Shown: positions 23,727-34,563 of the stretch, one piece after another
Layout: each line of letters begins with the position of its first letter
Numbering within the stretch: position 1 is the first letter of the stretch
From: Amorphophallus konjac
Lineage: Eukaryota; Streptophyta; Magnoliopsida; Alismatales; Araceae
NCBI GenBank assembly: GCA_022559845.1
Contig: CM040125.1
Location: 288,782,200-288,846,199, forward strand
Length of the DNA stretch: 64,000 nucleotides
Direction of reading: 5' to 3'
Program-made: the position numbers and the translations under genes
The notes under the pieces: model-generated
The model's database searches: none
What the model saw: the letters and a program-made list of their open reading frames with translations, nothing else
What the model was told of the DNA's origin: nothing

Positions 23727-26700
23727 TGTAATGCCCTGGATCTTGATGGATCTTTTGCAGGTCTTGTTGGATCCCTGCTGGATCTTTCGGATCTCTTTTG
23801 GATTAGTTTCGTTGAGTTTCGATTCGCTTTTGTGGCTTCCGAGTTGAGTTTGACGAGCCGTGTGGGTTTTTCTCATGTACTAGTTACGGAACCCTACGGT
23901 GAGTTTGTTTGTCAATTCTCGAACTCATGGATGCTACAGCGACGATGTACTCTTCGAGCCGGTCGTTTTGACTATTTTTCCGTATTTTTCTGAATTTGTG
24001 CTTTTTCGGCGCATTTTCAGAATTTTTGGAAATTAGGAAATTTTCCTAATTTTTTTTCTATTTCTTTTCTTTTCCTCTCTCCTCCTTCTCATTCGCTGCC
24101 GTCGCCTCTCTCTCTCCCGTTTTCTCTCCCGTTCGCCTCCTCGGCTCCGGCTGCAGACGGAGGACCGAGAGGCACGTGTTGGGGACATGATGGAGCTGGC
24201 CAGGTGTGCAATGGAGCAAGGATCGGATCGATTCTGGCGTGATCCCAAATGGTGGATTCAAAGCCGGTGAAATCGATTCGCGAGTGGTTTTTGCCGTGGT
24301 TTAGTCCCTTCGGGGCACGGTTTCTTCGGTGGAGGTAGGGTGACTGATCCTTACTTCGTCCTCTCCGTTTTCCCTGCCATTGCACGACGTTCGGCTAGGA
24401 AACGGTCGAGTTTGGGCTTGGTTTGCCTAAACCGTGATTTTTGTGGTTTTTAGGGTCGGCCGATAAACGGCAACTATTTGCGGCGTAGTTAGTTTCTAAC
24501 TGACCGCTGGGATGTCAGGATCCCATCCACGTTGATTTCGTGTCGTTTGGTGTTCATTCGAGGCCGGTAGAATCCCGGGAACCTCGGTGACCCACTTTGG
24601 GTGGATTTGATGAAATCGCCCGGATCTTGAGGTTGTGAGCTTGCATGTGGGCGTTTTGGCCCTCATGTGTTTTTTATAGTCATTTGGGTTTGGTTCCCCT
24701 GCGTTTCGGCGTGAATGGGGCGTGGAACGGGTCGGTTTGGCCGCTCCTTTGTTTTCCCGCCATGACCGATGTAACGGTCATTCCAGTTGCCGTCACTTGT
24801 ATATAATGGCCCTACGACTGACCGCTACTTCGTCTGAGGTTTTTGAGCTTTCTGGCTTCTTGGTGAGTGACGGCCCTAGGGTGGCGCATCGCTTCCCTGC
24901 AACGCGCCTAGGTCTGCGCGTTACTTCGCTTGTTGTTGTCTTATTTTGGGGTTGAGTCGGTTGGTCTAACGCGCTTGACCCAACGCGTTAGGTGGAAGTA
25001 ACGCGCCCTGCCTTGGCCGTTATTGTCTGTTTGACCGACGTTTGACCGTTGAGGCGGTTCCCCTGACGAATGGGATCCCATCCGTTATTTTGAGTGTAAC
25101 GCACCTGCCCCTGGCCGTTGCATTCTGTTGTGGTCGACTGTGGGTGGCTGTGCCGTTGGTTGTAACGTGCCTGTCCCCATGCGTCGTTTGTGTGTAACGC
25201 GTCCTTCTTGGACCGTTACATGCTGTTTGGCTGAGGGTTGTGGGTGTTGTGCTGTTTGATTGTGTAACGGCCGTGCCCCTGTGCGTCATTATCGTATAAC
25301 GCGCTTGCCCCTTGCCGTTATTTGTTGTTTGGTGCTGGGTTGAGGGTGGCTGTGCCGTTGTGAGTAACGCGCATGCCCCTGTGCGTCGTTTGGTTCTGGC
25401 GCGTCTCCCCTGCCGCGTTGCTTGCTTGTAGCGCGCCTGGCCTTGTGTGTTACTTGGCCTTGATTCGTGTGTTTGTGTTTTAGAGTGGTTAGGGTGGTGT
25501 ATGTGCGACGGCCTGTTGTCTGTCCGTCGTTTGGGTGTAACGGCCCAGTTCTAGACCGTCATATGCTTGTAGCGGTCTAGGGGTGGTGCGTTACTTGCCC
25601 TGTGCTTCGATTTTCATGTTTCGGTTTCTGCTTATCTTGGCTTGGCCTTGTGGTCTGCCCGTTGTCCTGTGGATGTCTTCCGACGTCCTATGAGGGCTAA
25701 GACTACGTTGTGAGGTGGCCAGGAGTCTTTTTGCTTGAGGTAGGACTCTCTTTCCTACTGTTCAAGCATTGTGTTGGGTTCAGGTCAACCCGGTATGACC
25801 CAGTGGTTGACATGTGACCTTGTGTGTGTGTGTCTCGGAGGTTGTGCCCGGCTCGAGACACTGCTTCTGGATGCCTCGAGGTGTTGCCTTACCTTGGTTT
25901 GCGTGTCCAGGTGTGCTGAGGGTTCTTGGTGTTTCCCTCAGGTCTCCGTGTGTCATTTTCTGCGGAGCATTTTTTTGCTGGCTTAGGATTAGACCGATTG
26001 GCGGCTTATTCCGCTGTTTGTGACGATCTTGCCGTTGAGTCATCTGACTCAAGGATCGTTGCGTTGTAGGTCTAGTTGCCTGATCTTGAGTCTGTTGGTG
26101 GTTGTCTAGCTGCCTTGGTGCTTTGTGGTGAACGAGACAGGGCTTTTCTTAGACTGTCTGTGCTTTAGCACCTGTGTTTCGGAGTCTATGCCTTGTGAGC
26201 CTCCCCTAGTTGTAGCCCTAGGCTTTTGCCGACTCACCGGGAGTGGTGGAGGGGTGTTTCCTGTTGCGTTTGGTACGTACGGTTTTTAAGCTAGTTCCGT
26301 GGGCCCCGACCAACGGTAGTGTCCTACCGAGGGGAATACTAGCTAGAGGCCTAACCTAGGCAGAGGTCGGTGTGTGCACATGTGGTCAGGGACTGGGGAC
26401 TTGCGCCGACAGGCGTGGCCCTGACAAGTCACTCGCAGATGGTGCTGTAGTTTCGTGCTGTGGTACCTTGTTTCCTTGGAACGTCATTGTTCCTTGGACC
26501 TGGTTCTTGGTGTGTCTTGTCCTTGAGTGACATGACACTTGTGGCGCAGTGTAAGACGTCAGTGGACGCATCTGGCTGTTCTTCTGGGAGGAGGGTGATC
26601 CTGTCACTTGGTGCGGTGACTCTCGGCGTTTTCTTGGGCGCTGTGACCTTTTCGAGTTACCCGCTTGTGGCTGTACTCGAGGTCAGTGTTCTGTAGTTTG

Positions 26701-27506
26701 CATGACGTTCTTGTCATGCGTGGGGCTGTGTGCACGACGTTTCCAGTCGTGTTTGTCTATGTTTTTGGTGTCGGTGTCTGCCTTCGCCTTTATTTGGCCG
26801 ATGGACGGGGTTACCCTACTGCGTGAGTTTGGGGTTGACCGTCTGTTGCCGTTTGGAGTAGCTTAGGGTGCCGAGTTTTCCTCGGTGACCGTTGTCCCGT
26901 GTTTTACGGCCTCGCTCTTCTTTGTTGTTGAGCTCCCCTTGCTCTTAGCCTGTTCCCTACTCCTGCTGTACCTTGTCTGTTTACAGCTTTGTAGTGTAGC
27001 TTTTCCTGCTTTGCTGCACTCGTTGTTTCTGTTGCTTCCGTTGCACTGTGCGTTCTCCCGCGGGGATCCGCGTGACCCCTACTGAGTTTCTGTTTAGAGA
27101 CTCACCCCTACTTTTCAGGTGAGTTTCGCCGCTAGCCTCTGCTGTTCTTGGTGGAGCGCATTGTTGTAGCTGCCAGCTGTACCTGCGTCGGGCTTCTCCC
27201 GACTCTTGTGTACGTTCTTTTTATCAGACTGTACTTATTGTCTTTCCTTTGGACTAGACTCTGGTGTATAATTGTAGAATTTGAATTTTTAATGAAAATG
27301 TAATTTTATTTCTGCTACTTTAGCAAACCGTTCTAATGAAATTTAATTGCTTGCTGTTATATCTGTCAGTTCAATGTACTACACGACACTCCTTTTTCCC
27401 TTCGGCGCTTTCCCGCGCTTGGGAGGCCTCGCGGGTCCCATGCGGTACCACGTGTATCCGGTAGTCATATCGGGTATATCTGGTATCCGGAATCCGGGTC
27501 GCTACA
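23727..27506 (+). repeat. LARD-like 3' LTR
   Basis: Same length (3780 bp) as 15552-19331 and very similar throughout, with scattered substitutions. It ends GGGTCGCTACA and is followed by the target duplication ACATA. Confidence 0.9.
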
Positions 27507-27511
27507 ACATA

Positions 27512-28015
27512 GGTCCGAAGACCACACTCACGCATAACGAAAGCTTCCAGGTGGACTTAATCCACCTTTCCACTAACGTCATTTTATATGCCGGTGAATC
27601 ATGGCATTCATGCACACGAATATGAAGTATATGCAAGTCTGTACATCAAAGTGACAGATGACTAATTTTTATTTTTATTCACAAGTGTTCAAAAAGATCT
27701 GATGTGTATGGATGTAAGATGTGTGTGCTTTATGTGGAAATTTCTACTATGTGTAAAATTCAACTCTTATTCACAAAAAGAGACGAGTGTAGCTAGAGAA
27801 AGCTTTGTGAACAACTGCAAAAATGTAGTTATTAACACAAGAAAACATGAGTGAAAGCCGATAAACTCTATGAATAATTGCAAAAGATTGTTATTCACAC
27901 GTGAAAGTAAAAGTGGAATGTATTACCACATTGGCTCATCAATTTCTTGCCTTGGAGGAGTTTTATTCTATTGACAACTTCTTCCACCACAAGGCATCCC
28001 TGCAAAACAAGATTT
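27512..28015. other. Non-coding remainder of the SIRE-like derivative next to gag
   Basis: This joins 15551 once the LARD-like element is removed. It should hold the start of pol, but no protease or integrase motif is seen. Only about 500 bp separate the end of gag from the LARD-like insertion. Confidence 0.5.
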
Positions 28016-29779
28016 TCACTTTGAGGTTTTGGGAACCCAAGTCATCTTGGGTCCCTGGGGTTTAGCTGCACCATGACTTGTAGCTTTCCACATTTCCCTT
28101 GCATTCAGATCGTCAAGGTGCAATAACGAGCAATCATTCATGACATGTCCCACATAACCACTGTAATGATAATACACACGTGGTTTCAATTTCTTTGGTT
28201 GAACATAAGCATTGGACTTTTGTGAATATATAGGGGGTCTTTGATTTTGATTATGAAATCTGGGTTTCACATTTAACAACCAACAATTTTTTATAGTATG
28301 GCCCATTTTCCCACAATGAAAATATTCAACTTTTCTTTTCTGATCAGCTTGAAATCTATTGTCATGCATCTTACAAGCATTCAAGTCATCCCCTTTCATT
28401 AAACTACAATCATGCATTAAATGTCCAAGCTCAGCAAAATAGTGACATGAAGTATTGTTGTGTTTTGGAGCTTGGGATTTCACGTCAAGTTTCTTTGCAT
28501 GCATAATGGGCTTTTGTTTGACAGATGAAGAGGTATTTGGTGTACTTGAGGAACTAGAAGCATGCACAATCGAAGTTTTTGTTTACAGATTAAATGCTTC
28601 CTTTTTACTAGGATTGTATCCTAGACCTTCCCGTTGGAAGTTCACCTTAGTTCTCAAGAATTTGTTTAGATTATCTTCACCACTCACAAACTTGCCCAAT
28701 GATTTGTTCAGGTCAACGATTTCACTTTGAAGTGAAGCAATTACAAGTTCACAAGATAGAATTTCATTTTCACAAGAAGTGACCTTTTCATTTAGAGTGG
28801 CATTTATCGTCTTGTAAGATTCTATTTCATGTTCTAGAATACTTACATTCTCATTTTCTTGAGCGACCATGGACTTGCCTTTTTCAAATGTCAAAAGTCT
28901 TTCACACATGGTCGAATTTAATTGTTTCAGATTTTCAAGTTCAGATTTCAACAGATCATTTTCTTTTTCAGATTTCTCGAGGTACTTCAGTTTTCCCTCT
29001 AGCAAGGAGATTTGAATGAGCAAAACATCGTTGTCCCCTTTTAGTTTTTCATTTTTATCCAGAAGGGACTTGGCATCTATCTCAGAATCAAGAAGTTTAT
29101 CAAAGAGTTTATCATCATCTGATAAAGAATCTAACTTACTTTTTAGACTCTCTTCAGTTTCCTTAAGCAATGAAACTTGGCATGTCAGAAGTTCATTTTC
29201 TTTTTCCAGTTCTTCAATTTTTGAAATTTGATCAATGCATTTCACACAAGAAAAATTATCATGGATATTTTCATTAGACCTTTTCTTCAGTGCTTTGTTT
29301 TCATGTTTCACCTTTTGATATTTTTCTGACAGTTCTTCATAGGCATCTACTAAATCTTCAAAAGATAATTCATCTTCATCTGATTTAGAGCCTACCTCCT
29401 CAGCACTTTCATCACAAGTTTGATAGATATCATCAGCCATTAATCCCTTTAGTCCTTACTTCTCTTGAGCTTGCATCAATTTGTCCATAAGTTCTTTGGC
29501 GGTTCTGCAAGAGGAGACAAACGTGAACCTGTTAGCATTGACAGAATTTTTCATCAACTTCAAAATTATAGCATTTTCATGACTCTTTAGTCTATCTCGG
29601 TTGGACCACCTGGTCTCATCCCGAGGCAACTTATGAGGACCATCATTAACTAATTTCCACAAATTTGGATCAATTGAATTTATGGTCCTACACATTCTTC
29701 CCAGCCATGAGTTAAAGTCATCACCATTATAAAAGGGTAAGGAAGTCAAAGAAGCAATATCTGAAGAAGCATTCATCAT
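28016..29779 (-). pseudogene. gag: SIRE-like gag with coiled coil and decayed zinc knuckles
   Basis: All three open parts (29779-29456, 29440-28583, 28567-28016) lie in one frame, separated by single stops. The N-terminal part (FYNGDDFNSWLGRMCRTI) is the start of a copia Gag. It then passes abruptly to a long acidic coiled coil (about 29400-28650; heptads such as EELEKENELL), so much of the usual capsid (UBN2) domain seems deleted. Three zinc-knuckle remnants follow. Each has lost one or more Cys to Tyr or Phe (CHYFAELGH, YFHCGKMGH, YYHYSGYVGH). Gag ends with the SIRE-typical KMTWVPK, but no pol frame follows. Confidence 0.8.
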
Positions 29780-29835
29780 TCAAAACTACACTAGGATCTC
29801 TCTGAAGATCGTTTGATCTAATATAACAGAGCCGG

Positions 29836-29847
29836 GCTCTGATACCA
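29836..29847 (-). other. Primer-binding site of the SIRE-like element
   Basis: The minus strand reads TGGTATCAGAGC, complementary to initiator Met-tRNA, 5 bp from the putative LTR boundary. It fixes this element's direction as minus. Confidence 0.85.
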
Positions 29848-30886
29848 ATTCTTGGGTCCTACAGTGTAGTGGCACAGATCTAGAGGGGGGTGAATAGATC
29901 CCTCTCTAAAAATTATAGCCAATTAAAATAACTTGAAAGGCTTCTCAATCAAACCTCACCAAACGTGCAGGTGACAAGATCACACACGGAGAATTGGCAA
30001 TTTGAACTAGCCGTATACATTGACAAATTTAGCATCGATGTGCAACACAGTTCATAATCCATCCTGTGAATGGTGGTAGAGGATAAGGAACAAACACACA
30101 ACCAATCACACATGCACAAAGATTTTTTACATGGTTCGGCACCATGACGGGTACCCTACGTCCACCCCTCACCACCTCGGTGAGGCTTCACTAGAAGGCT
30201 ACTCAAGGTAGCACATGGGGACGAACCCCAATACACCACACGCTGCACGATGGTAGCAAACCACACACACACGAGCTCGACGCTCAACACGCTGCAGTGT
30301 AGCACACACACGAGGGTGAACCCTCAACATGGTGCTCAGCACCACACACACACACCAAGACAGGGACGCACCCCAACAATGATTCCACACTCGGAGTCGC
30401 CGCTCCGAACACACACACAATATTGTTCAGTTTAAAAGATGAACACAGATATTCATCTGTAAGCTCACTAGACATAAACAAGCATGAATAACTCTAAACA
30501 GGGATGAATATTGAGTTGAGCAAACTCCTAATCGTAAATGGTGAAACTTGGCTCCTTGATGACTTCCGGGGATGAACAGATTGAAGAAGATGTCTTCACA
30601 AAGCTTCTCTGGTTCGGATCGGAAGAATGGACGCAGATTGTTCAAGCCCCTTTCACTTCTCTTGACTCACGATCAAGACCATGGGTGATGGAGAGATGAC
30701 ATCCCCATGGTACTTCAGCAAACGTACTGCATGAAGGTTGATTGCAAGCTTTTCTTCCCTTCAATCGAACTCAGAACGTCATGGGAGGAAGCTTCTTTCC
30801 CTTGCGGCTGCACACCCTGCAAAAAAATCCCAAATCGTATATGCATTAGATCCTCTCTCCTTTCTCCAATAAACCCTATCTCATCC

Positions 30887-30894
30887 GATTTATA
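30887..30894 (-). promoter_or_regulatory. TATA-like motif in the SIRE-like LTR
   Basis: The minus strand reads TATAAATC. It lies about 1.05 kb into the LTR in the direction of transcription. It is the best core-promoter candidate, though not a perfect TATA box. Confidence 0.4.
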
Positions 30895-31020
30895 CCCAAG
30901 AGGAATGGGCGGCCACGTGGAGGATATTATCCTCCAAGGACCAATCACAATAGGGCATACAAAGAGGGGATCGAGCTAGGGCTCCGGCCGCCGCGCGAAC
31001 CGGTGTTTTTCCCGGTTGCC

Positions 31021-31258
31021 AGAAAGTGTCGACCCGATGGGTCGACACTCGCGTTCGGGCAAGACAGAACAAAGCCCAAACAGAACCCAGCGTAGAAAGT
31101 GTCGACCCATGGGGTCAACACTTTCCACCTGTGGCAATAATAAAAGGCCACGTCAGAAAGTCCCAGAATATGTGTCGACCTCACCAGACCCTTGGATAAA
31201 GTGTCGACCCATGGGGTCGACACTTTTCCTGACAAACATGGGTCGACACTTTTCCTGA
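31021..31258. repeat. GTGTCGACCC palindrome cluster in the SIRE-like LTR
   Basis: About five copies. One perfect hairpin has 13 bp arms (31198-31210 AAAGTGTCGACCC and 31214-31226) around ATG. Another has 11 bp arms (31025-31035 and 31039-31049). A third (about 31099-31121) has one mismatch. A half copy lies at 31240-31251. Confidence 0.8.
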
Positions 31259-31945
31259 CAAAATGCAAACTCAATAGAACTCACAAAGGGGTGATCCTAA
31301 AGACATGAGATATTAAAAACATCTACATGTATGGAAGAAAAAAGCAACTCTACTCTAAAAATCACAGACAAGCCAAGTAGTTATAATAGGGAATTACCTT
31401 GGGGTTTGTTCATCCAAACTATACAAGAATCCTCCTTCAACCATTCAATCAAAGCAACTTACTATTTTAATGTTTCAGTTGAATGATAGACACTTGATCT
31501 TGACATTTGGTCTCCATTGAAAGTCCCTATCAAAGTTACACACTTAAGGTCAGTCTTCAGTTCTCATTTGCTTTCATTAAGATTAGTCTCTAACTCTCAT
31601 CAATCACTCAATATCTAGACTAAGTTTCTTCAAACCACATGATAGCTATCACAATAGCTTGTATCCTATCCGAATCAACTAGGGAAGAGTTAGAAGAATT
31701 TCACCGAATTTGTTCGGAGACTTTCCTTTCTCACTAACTCATGTAAACATATCAAAGCACATGTTAGTTAAGTTCATCAAATCAGTTGACCGTGTCATAC
31801 ACTAGCCATTCAATGAAATAGAATTCGCTCAGTTCATTTCAGATCCATAAACTACATATGCAAGATGTTAACATGGAACACAATCACATGGTATTTAGTT
31901 CATCATCAAAAATCCTTTATACATGGTTATGCACGGGGTTCAACA

Positions 31946-32254
31946 GAGATAATTACTAAAAGGAGTTGTATTTCTTAATGCATCAAAATTGTTCTACAGA
32001 GAGTGGATTGGGGTCTATTTATAGGCTCCGAATCTTTCACAAGACCAAAATGACCCTAACAATTCAAACAATGACCAACCAGCCCATGGAGAGGGCGCCA
32101 CTGGGCCAGCCCACTTAGTTGGGCCCATTAGGCTTAACTAACTATACTAGTGACCCATTGACCACTAAACTGACTAAATAAAAGGAAAAATTAATAGAGA
32201 AGACTCAAATAAAATGGAAAATACATGTTTGACTAAAAAAAATAGAGAGTAGCG
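31946..32254 (-). repeat. LTR fragment with minus-strand TATA box
   Basis: This segment shares GACTCAAATAAAA and GGGAAAATACAT-type blocks and overall layout with the right part of the solo LTR at about 22270-22500. A TATAAATA on the minus strand (32016-32023) looks like its core promoter. It is a truncated relative and encodes nothing. Confidence 0.5.
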
Positions 32255-32949
32255 TATGATGTCTTTATCAGACACATTCTCAATTGTGTTACGTCCCTTA
32301 ACAAAGGCACCATGTTCCTCTGAAATAAGCATTGGTAATAGCCTAACAAGCATATCAGAGATGATGCAGGAGATGATCTTATACAGAAAGTTGCAAAGGC
32401 TGATGGGACGAAAGTCACCACAAGTAACAGGTCTATCCACCTTGGGAATCAGTGCAATGATAGAGGATGTAATCACCCAGGGCAACATATGACCACAGAA
32501 ATAAGCTTTAATCGCAGCACATGCATCATCTATAATAATGGGCCAGCAAGATTGATAAAAGTGACCAGAAAACCCGTCTGGACTCGGCACACTGTCCAGA
32601 CATAGACTGAAAATAACTTGTTGGATTTCCAAATCAGTGGACACCTCACACAAGCAAGCATTATGATCAAAGCTAACCAAGGATGGAATAGGATCCAAGA
32701 TTCCAGGATCAATCGAGTGACCGGAGGAAGAAAAAGCCTCTGTGAATTAATAGACAAACATCGAGGCAATAACATCCTACTGATCAATAAGATGACCAGA
32801 GGAATTCTTTAAATGGGCAATGTACGACTGCCTCTACGACCGCCTCTTGTTAGACACAGCAGAAGCATGAAAGAACTTTGTATTTTTATCACCTTCTTGT
32901 AAGCAACGAACACACGCCTTTTGCCTCCAGAAAATTTCTTCGGAGCATG
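32255..32949 (-). pseudogene. LINE (L1-type) reverse transcriptase fragment
   Basis: Non-LTR reverse transcriptases copy LINE RNA at the target site. On the minus strand the fragment starts with the EEIFWRQKACVRCLQEGDKN motif. After several stops it continues with the RT core PDGFSGHFYQSCWP, IIALIPKV, FRPISLCNFLYKIISC and AFVKGRNTIEN. The endonuclease, the catalytic part of RT and the poly(A) tail are missing, so it is truncated at both ends. Its 5' end adjoins the insertion point of the 32955-44960 element. Confidence 0.82.
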
Positions 32950-32954
32950 GCTAT

Positions 32955-34563
32955 TGTATATTATAAGAAAATCCACTTAGGAAATAATAAATAATAAAGC
33001 TATGAAAAGAATGGAAAAAGAGATAGATAAGGGGAGCATGTGTGGATGCTAAGTGGGAAGGTGATCGCCAGAGACGCGCAGGCCTCAAAAGATATAATAA
33101 TAAATATCAAGGAGGGATCGTGAATAAATTCATTTTAAAGCATGGGAGATGTGAGTGCACTTTCTCTTCCTATTGGCCGTCCGATGAAGAGAGTTTTTCT
33201 TTAGCTTGATTACCCTTGCAACATAGATAAACACCAACAAAAAGATTTGATTAGAGATCAAGTGTGTAGTATCAAATCCATAATATGAATATAAATAATG
33301 AAGAGCATGGACTAGAACACACCTTGTTGGGTGTTGGCCCTTAAACCTATATGCAAAGCGTGGGTAAAAGATGATGTACGATGAAAAGGAGTGTGCAAGT
33401 GTTGCACTAAGGGAGATTCTCAACGTGGTTGAGATGATGAAAAGAATAATAAAATATGATGCATGAACATGAATATGCACAAAAGAACAGAGCAAGGGAA
33501 AAAGAAGGGATTATTGGTTTTCTCCAATTGAGGCTTCAAAGGATGAAGATCTCCATAGGATGAGGCTTTAAGCATGTAGGAGTCTCCTCCTTGAGCTTCC
33601 GATCCGGTAGCACCTCCCCTTAAGTTAATGTTGATGCCTTAAACACAAGGGAGAGAAGGGTCCTATTTATAGGGCCAAAATTTGAAGTTTAATCCAAGAA
33701 AAATTAGAAAAACATGTTTAAGTTGGATTTGGAAAGAGATAAACATTGGCCATGTGTCCTTTCAGCCTTAGAAACCTTTAGGATCCTTTCCCAAGTGAAA
33801 AAGAAGCTTAAAACGGAGAAAGAAGGAGGTTGTGCTGGAGTTCAAAATTCTACAAGAAATGGTGACCATACAGACGGTCGCTATTTAAAAGGGCGGTAGA
33901 TGGAAGCGTTGCCAATTCAAAGGCATTTCGAGACGGATTAGGACTTTCAAAAATTTGAAAAGAATTGGCGACCATGAGATGGTCGCTAATTAGAAATTAA
34001 TATGAGTTTCAGACGGAGTTAAAAGCTCAAAATATAGCAAAGAAATTGGCGACTTTTCCATACAGGTGCCCATTTATGAAATAGTGACCTTCTAGACAAT
34101 CGTGAAATAAAAAATAATCTTATTTCGGCTCAAAATATGAAGAAAAGAATTGGTGACCGTCCGAACAGTCGCTATTTAAAGGATTGGTGACTTTCAGAGT
34201 GTCATCAATTCATACATCTCGGAAAACGGATCAAACAGAATCTGTAGGGAATGGGTGCCCATGACCTGGGCGCCAATTGGAATGTGCGCCTAGGCCATGG
34301 GTGCCAATTCCAAGAATGGGCGCCCATTGGCTCGGCGCCCATTAAAATTGTGACCGGGTCCCTGCCATTAATTAAAGTGAAAAATAGAGAAAAAGATCAG
34401 AAAAATCTAGAAAAAAAGAAAAACATGTGGGAAAGCTAAAGAATGTTGAATATTCAAGAAAAATGAGGAAAATCACTCAAATAAGTCAATTTGAGTGTCA
34501 AATGGGGCATCGTAGCGCAATAGGAGATATGCTCAAAATGATGTCAATTTTGGCGTGTCTACA
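32955..34563 (-). repeat. 3' LTR of the 12 kb element
   Basis: A 1609 bp match to 43345-44960. TATAAATA on the minus strand lies at 33664-33671. Hairpins such as GCGACCAT-GAG-ATGGTCGC (33968-33986) and a run of GGCGCC words (34250-34345) lie upstream of it in the direction of transcription. Confidence 0.87.
33840..34345. repeat. GGCGACC/GGTCGC and GGCGCC word cluster in the LTR
   Basis: Repeated GAATTGGYGACC...GGTCGCTAATT-type inverted pairs are followed by GGCGCCAATT and GGCGCCCATT words. The same cluster occurs in the other LTR at about 44255-44745, with some units altered. Related GGCGCCAATT words recur between 42835 and 43016, close to the PBS. Confidence 0.65.

Larger units (their letters stand above)
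15552..27506 (+). mobile_element. LARD-like non-autonomous LTR element with 3780 bp LTRs
   Basis: The two LTRs are both 3780 bp (15552-19331 and 23727-27506), start TGTAATRCCCTGG and end GGGTCGCTACA. A perfect 5 bp target duplication ACATA flanks the element (15547-15551 and 27507-27511). After removal of the solo LTR 20228-22590 the internal region is only about 2 kb and encodes no gag or pol. Terminal sequences (TGTA...TACA), the PPT AAAGGAGGGGAGGA and the Met-type PBS resemble those of the nearby Tekay element. I infer that a Tekay/Del-like relative mobilised it. Confidence 0.88.
1..31945 (-). mobile_element. SIRE-like Ty1/copia derivative lacking pol, with two large nested insertions
   Basis: Bases 1-184 and 31762-31945 are collinear without gaps and differ at about two positions, so they are the start of a 3' LTR and the matching part of a 5' LTR. 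On the minus strand the LTR opens TGTTGAACCCC. A primer-binding site follows the 5' LTR at 29836-29847, then gag (28016-29779), an env-like frame (12107-13312) and a polypurine tract at 185-196. Gag with a long coiled coil plus an env-like frame is typical of the SIRE/Maximus lineage. Without the Tekay (765-12054) and LARD-like (15552-27506) insertions, only about 2.7 kb lies between gag and the env-like frame, and no protease, integrase or RT can be read there. The element is inferred to be non-autonomous. Its left end is outside the window. Confidence 0.75.
29853..31945 (-). repeat. SIRE-like 5' LTR
   Basis: On the minus strand the LTR runs from TGTTGAACCCC (31945) to about ...GGACCCA (29853). 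The inner boundary is inferred from the PBS. It includes a TATA-like motif, a palindrome cluster (31021-31258), a CA-rich stretch (30240-30420) and a conserved block around 30130-30190 (GGTTCGG...CTACGTCCACCCCTCACC) that recurs at 62008-62055. Confidence 0.78.

Noticed and set aside
30240..30420. CA-repeat open frames on both strands as genes
   Set aside because: Simple CA repeats within the LTR create the open frames.
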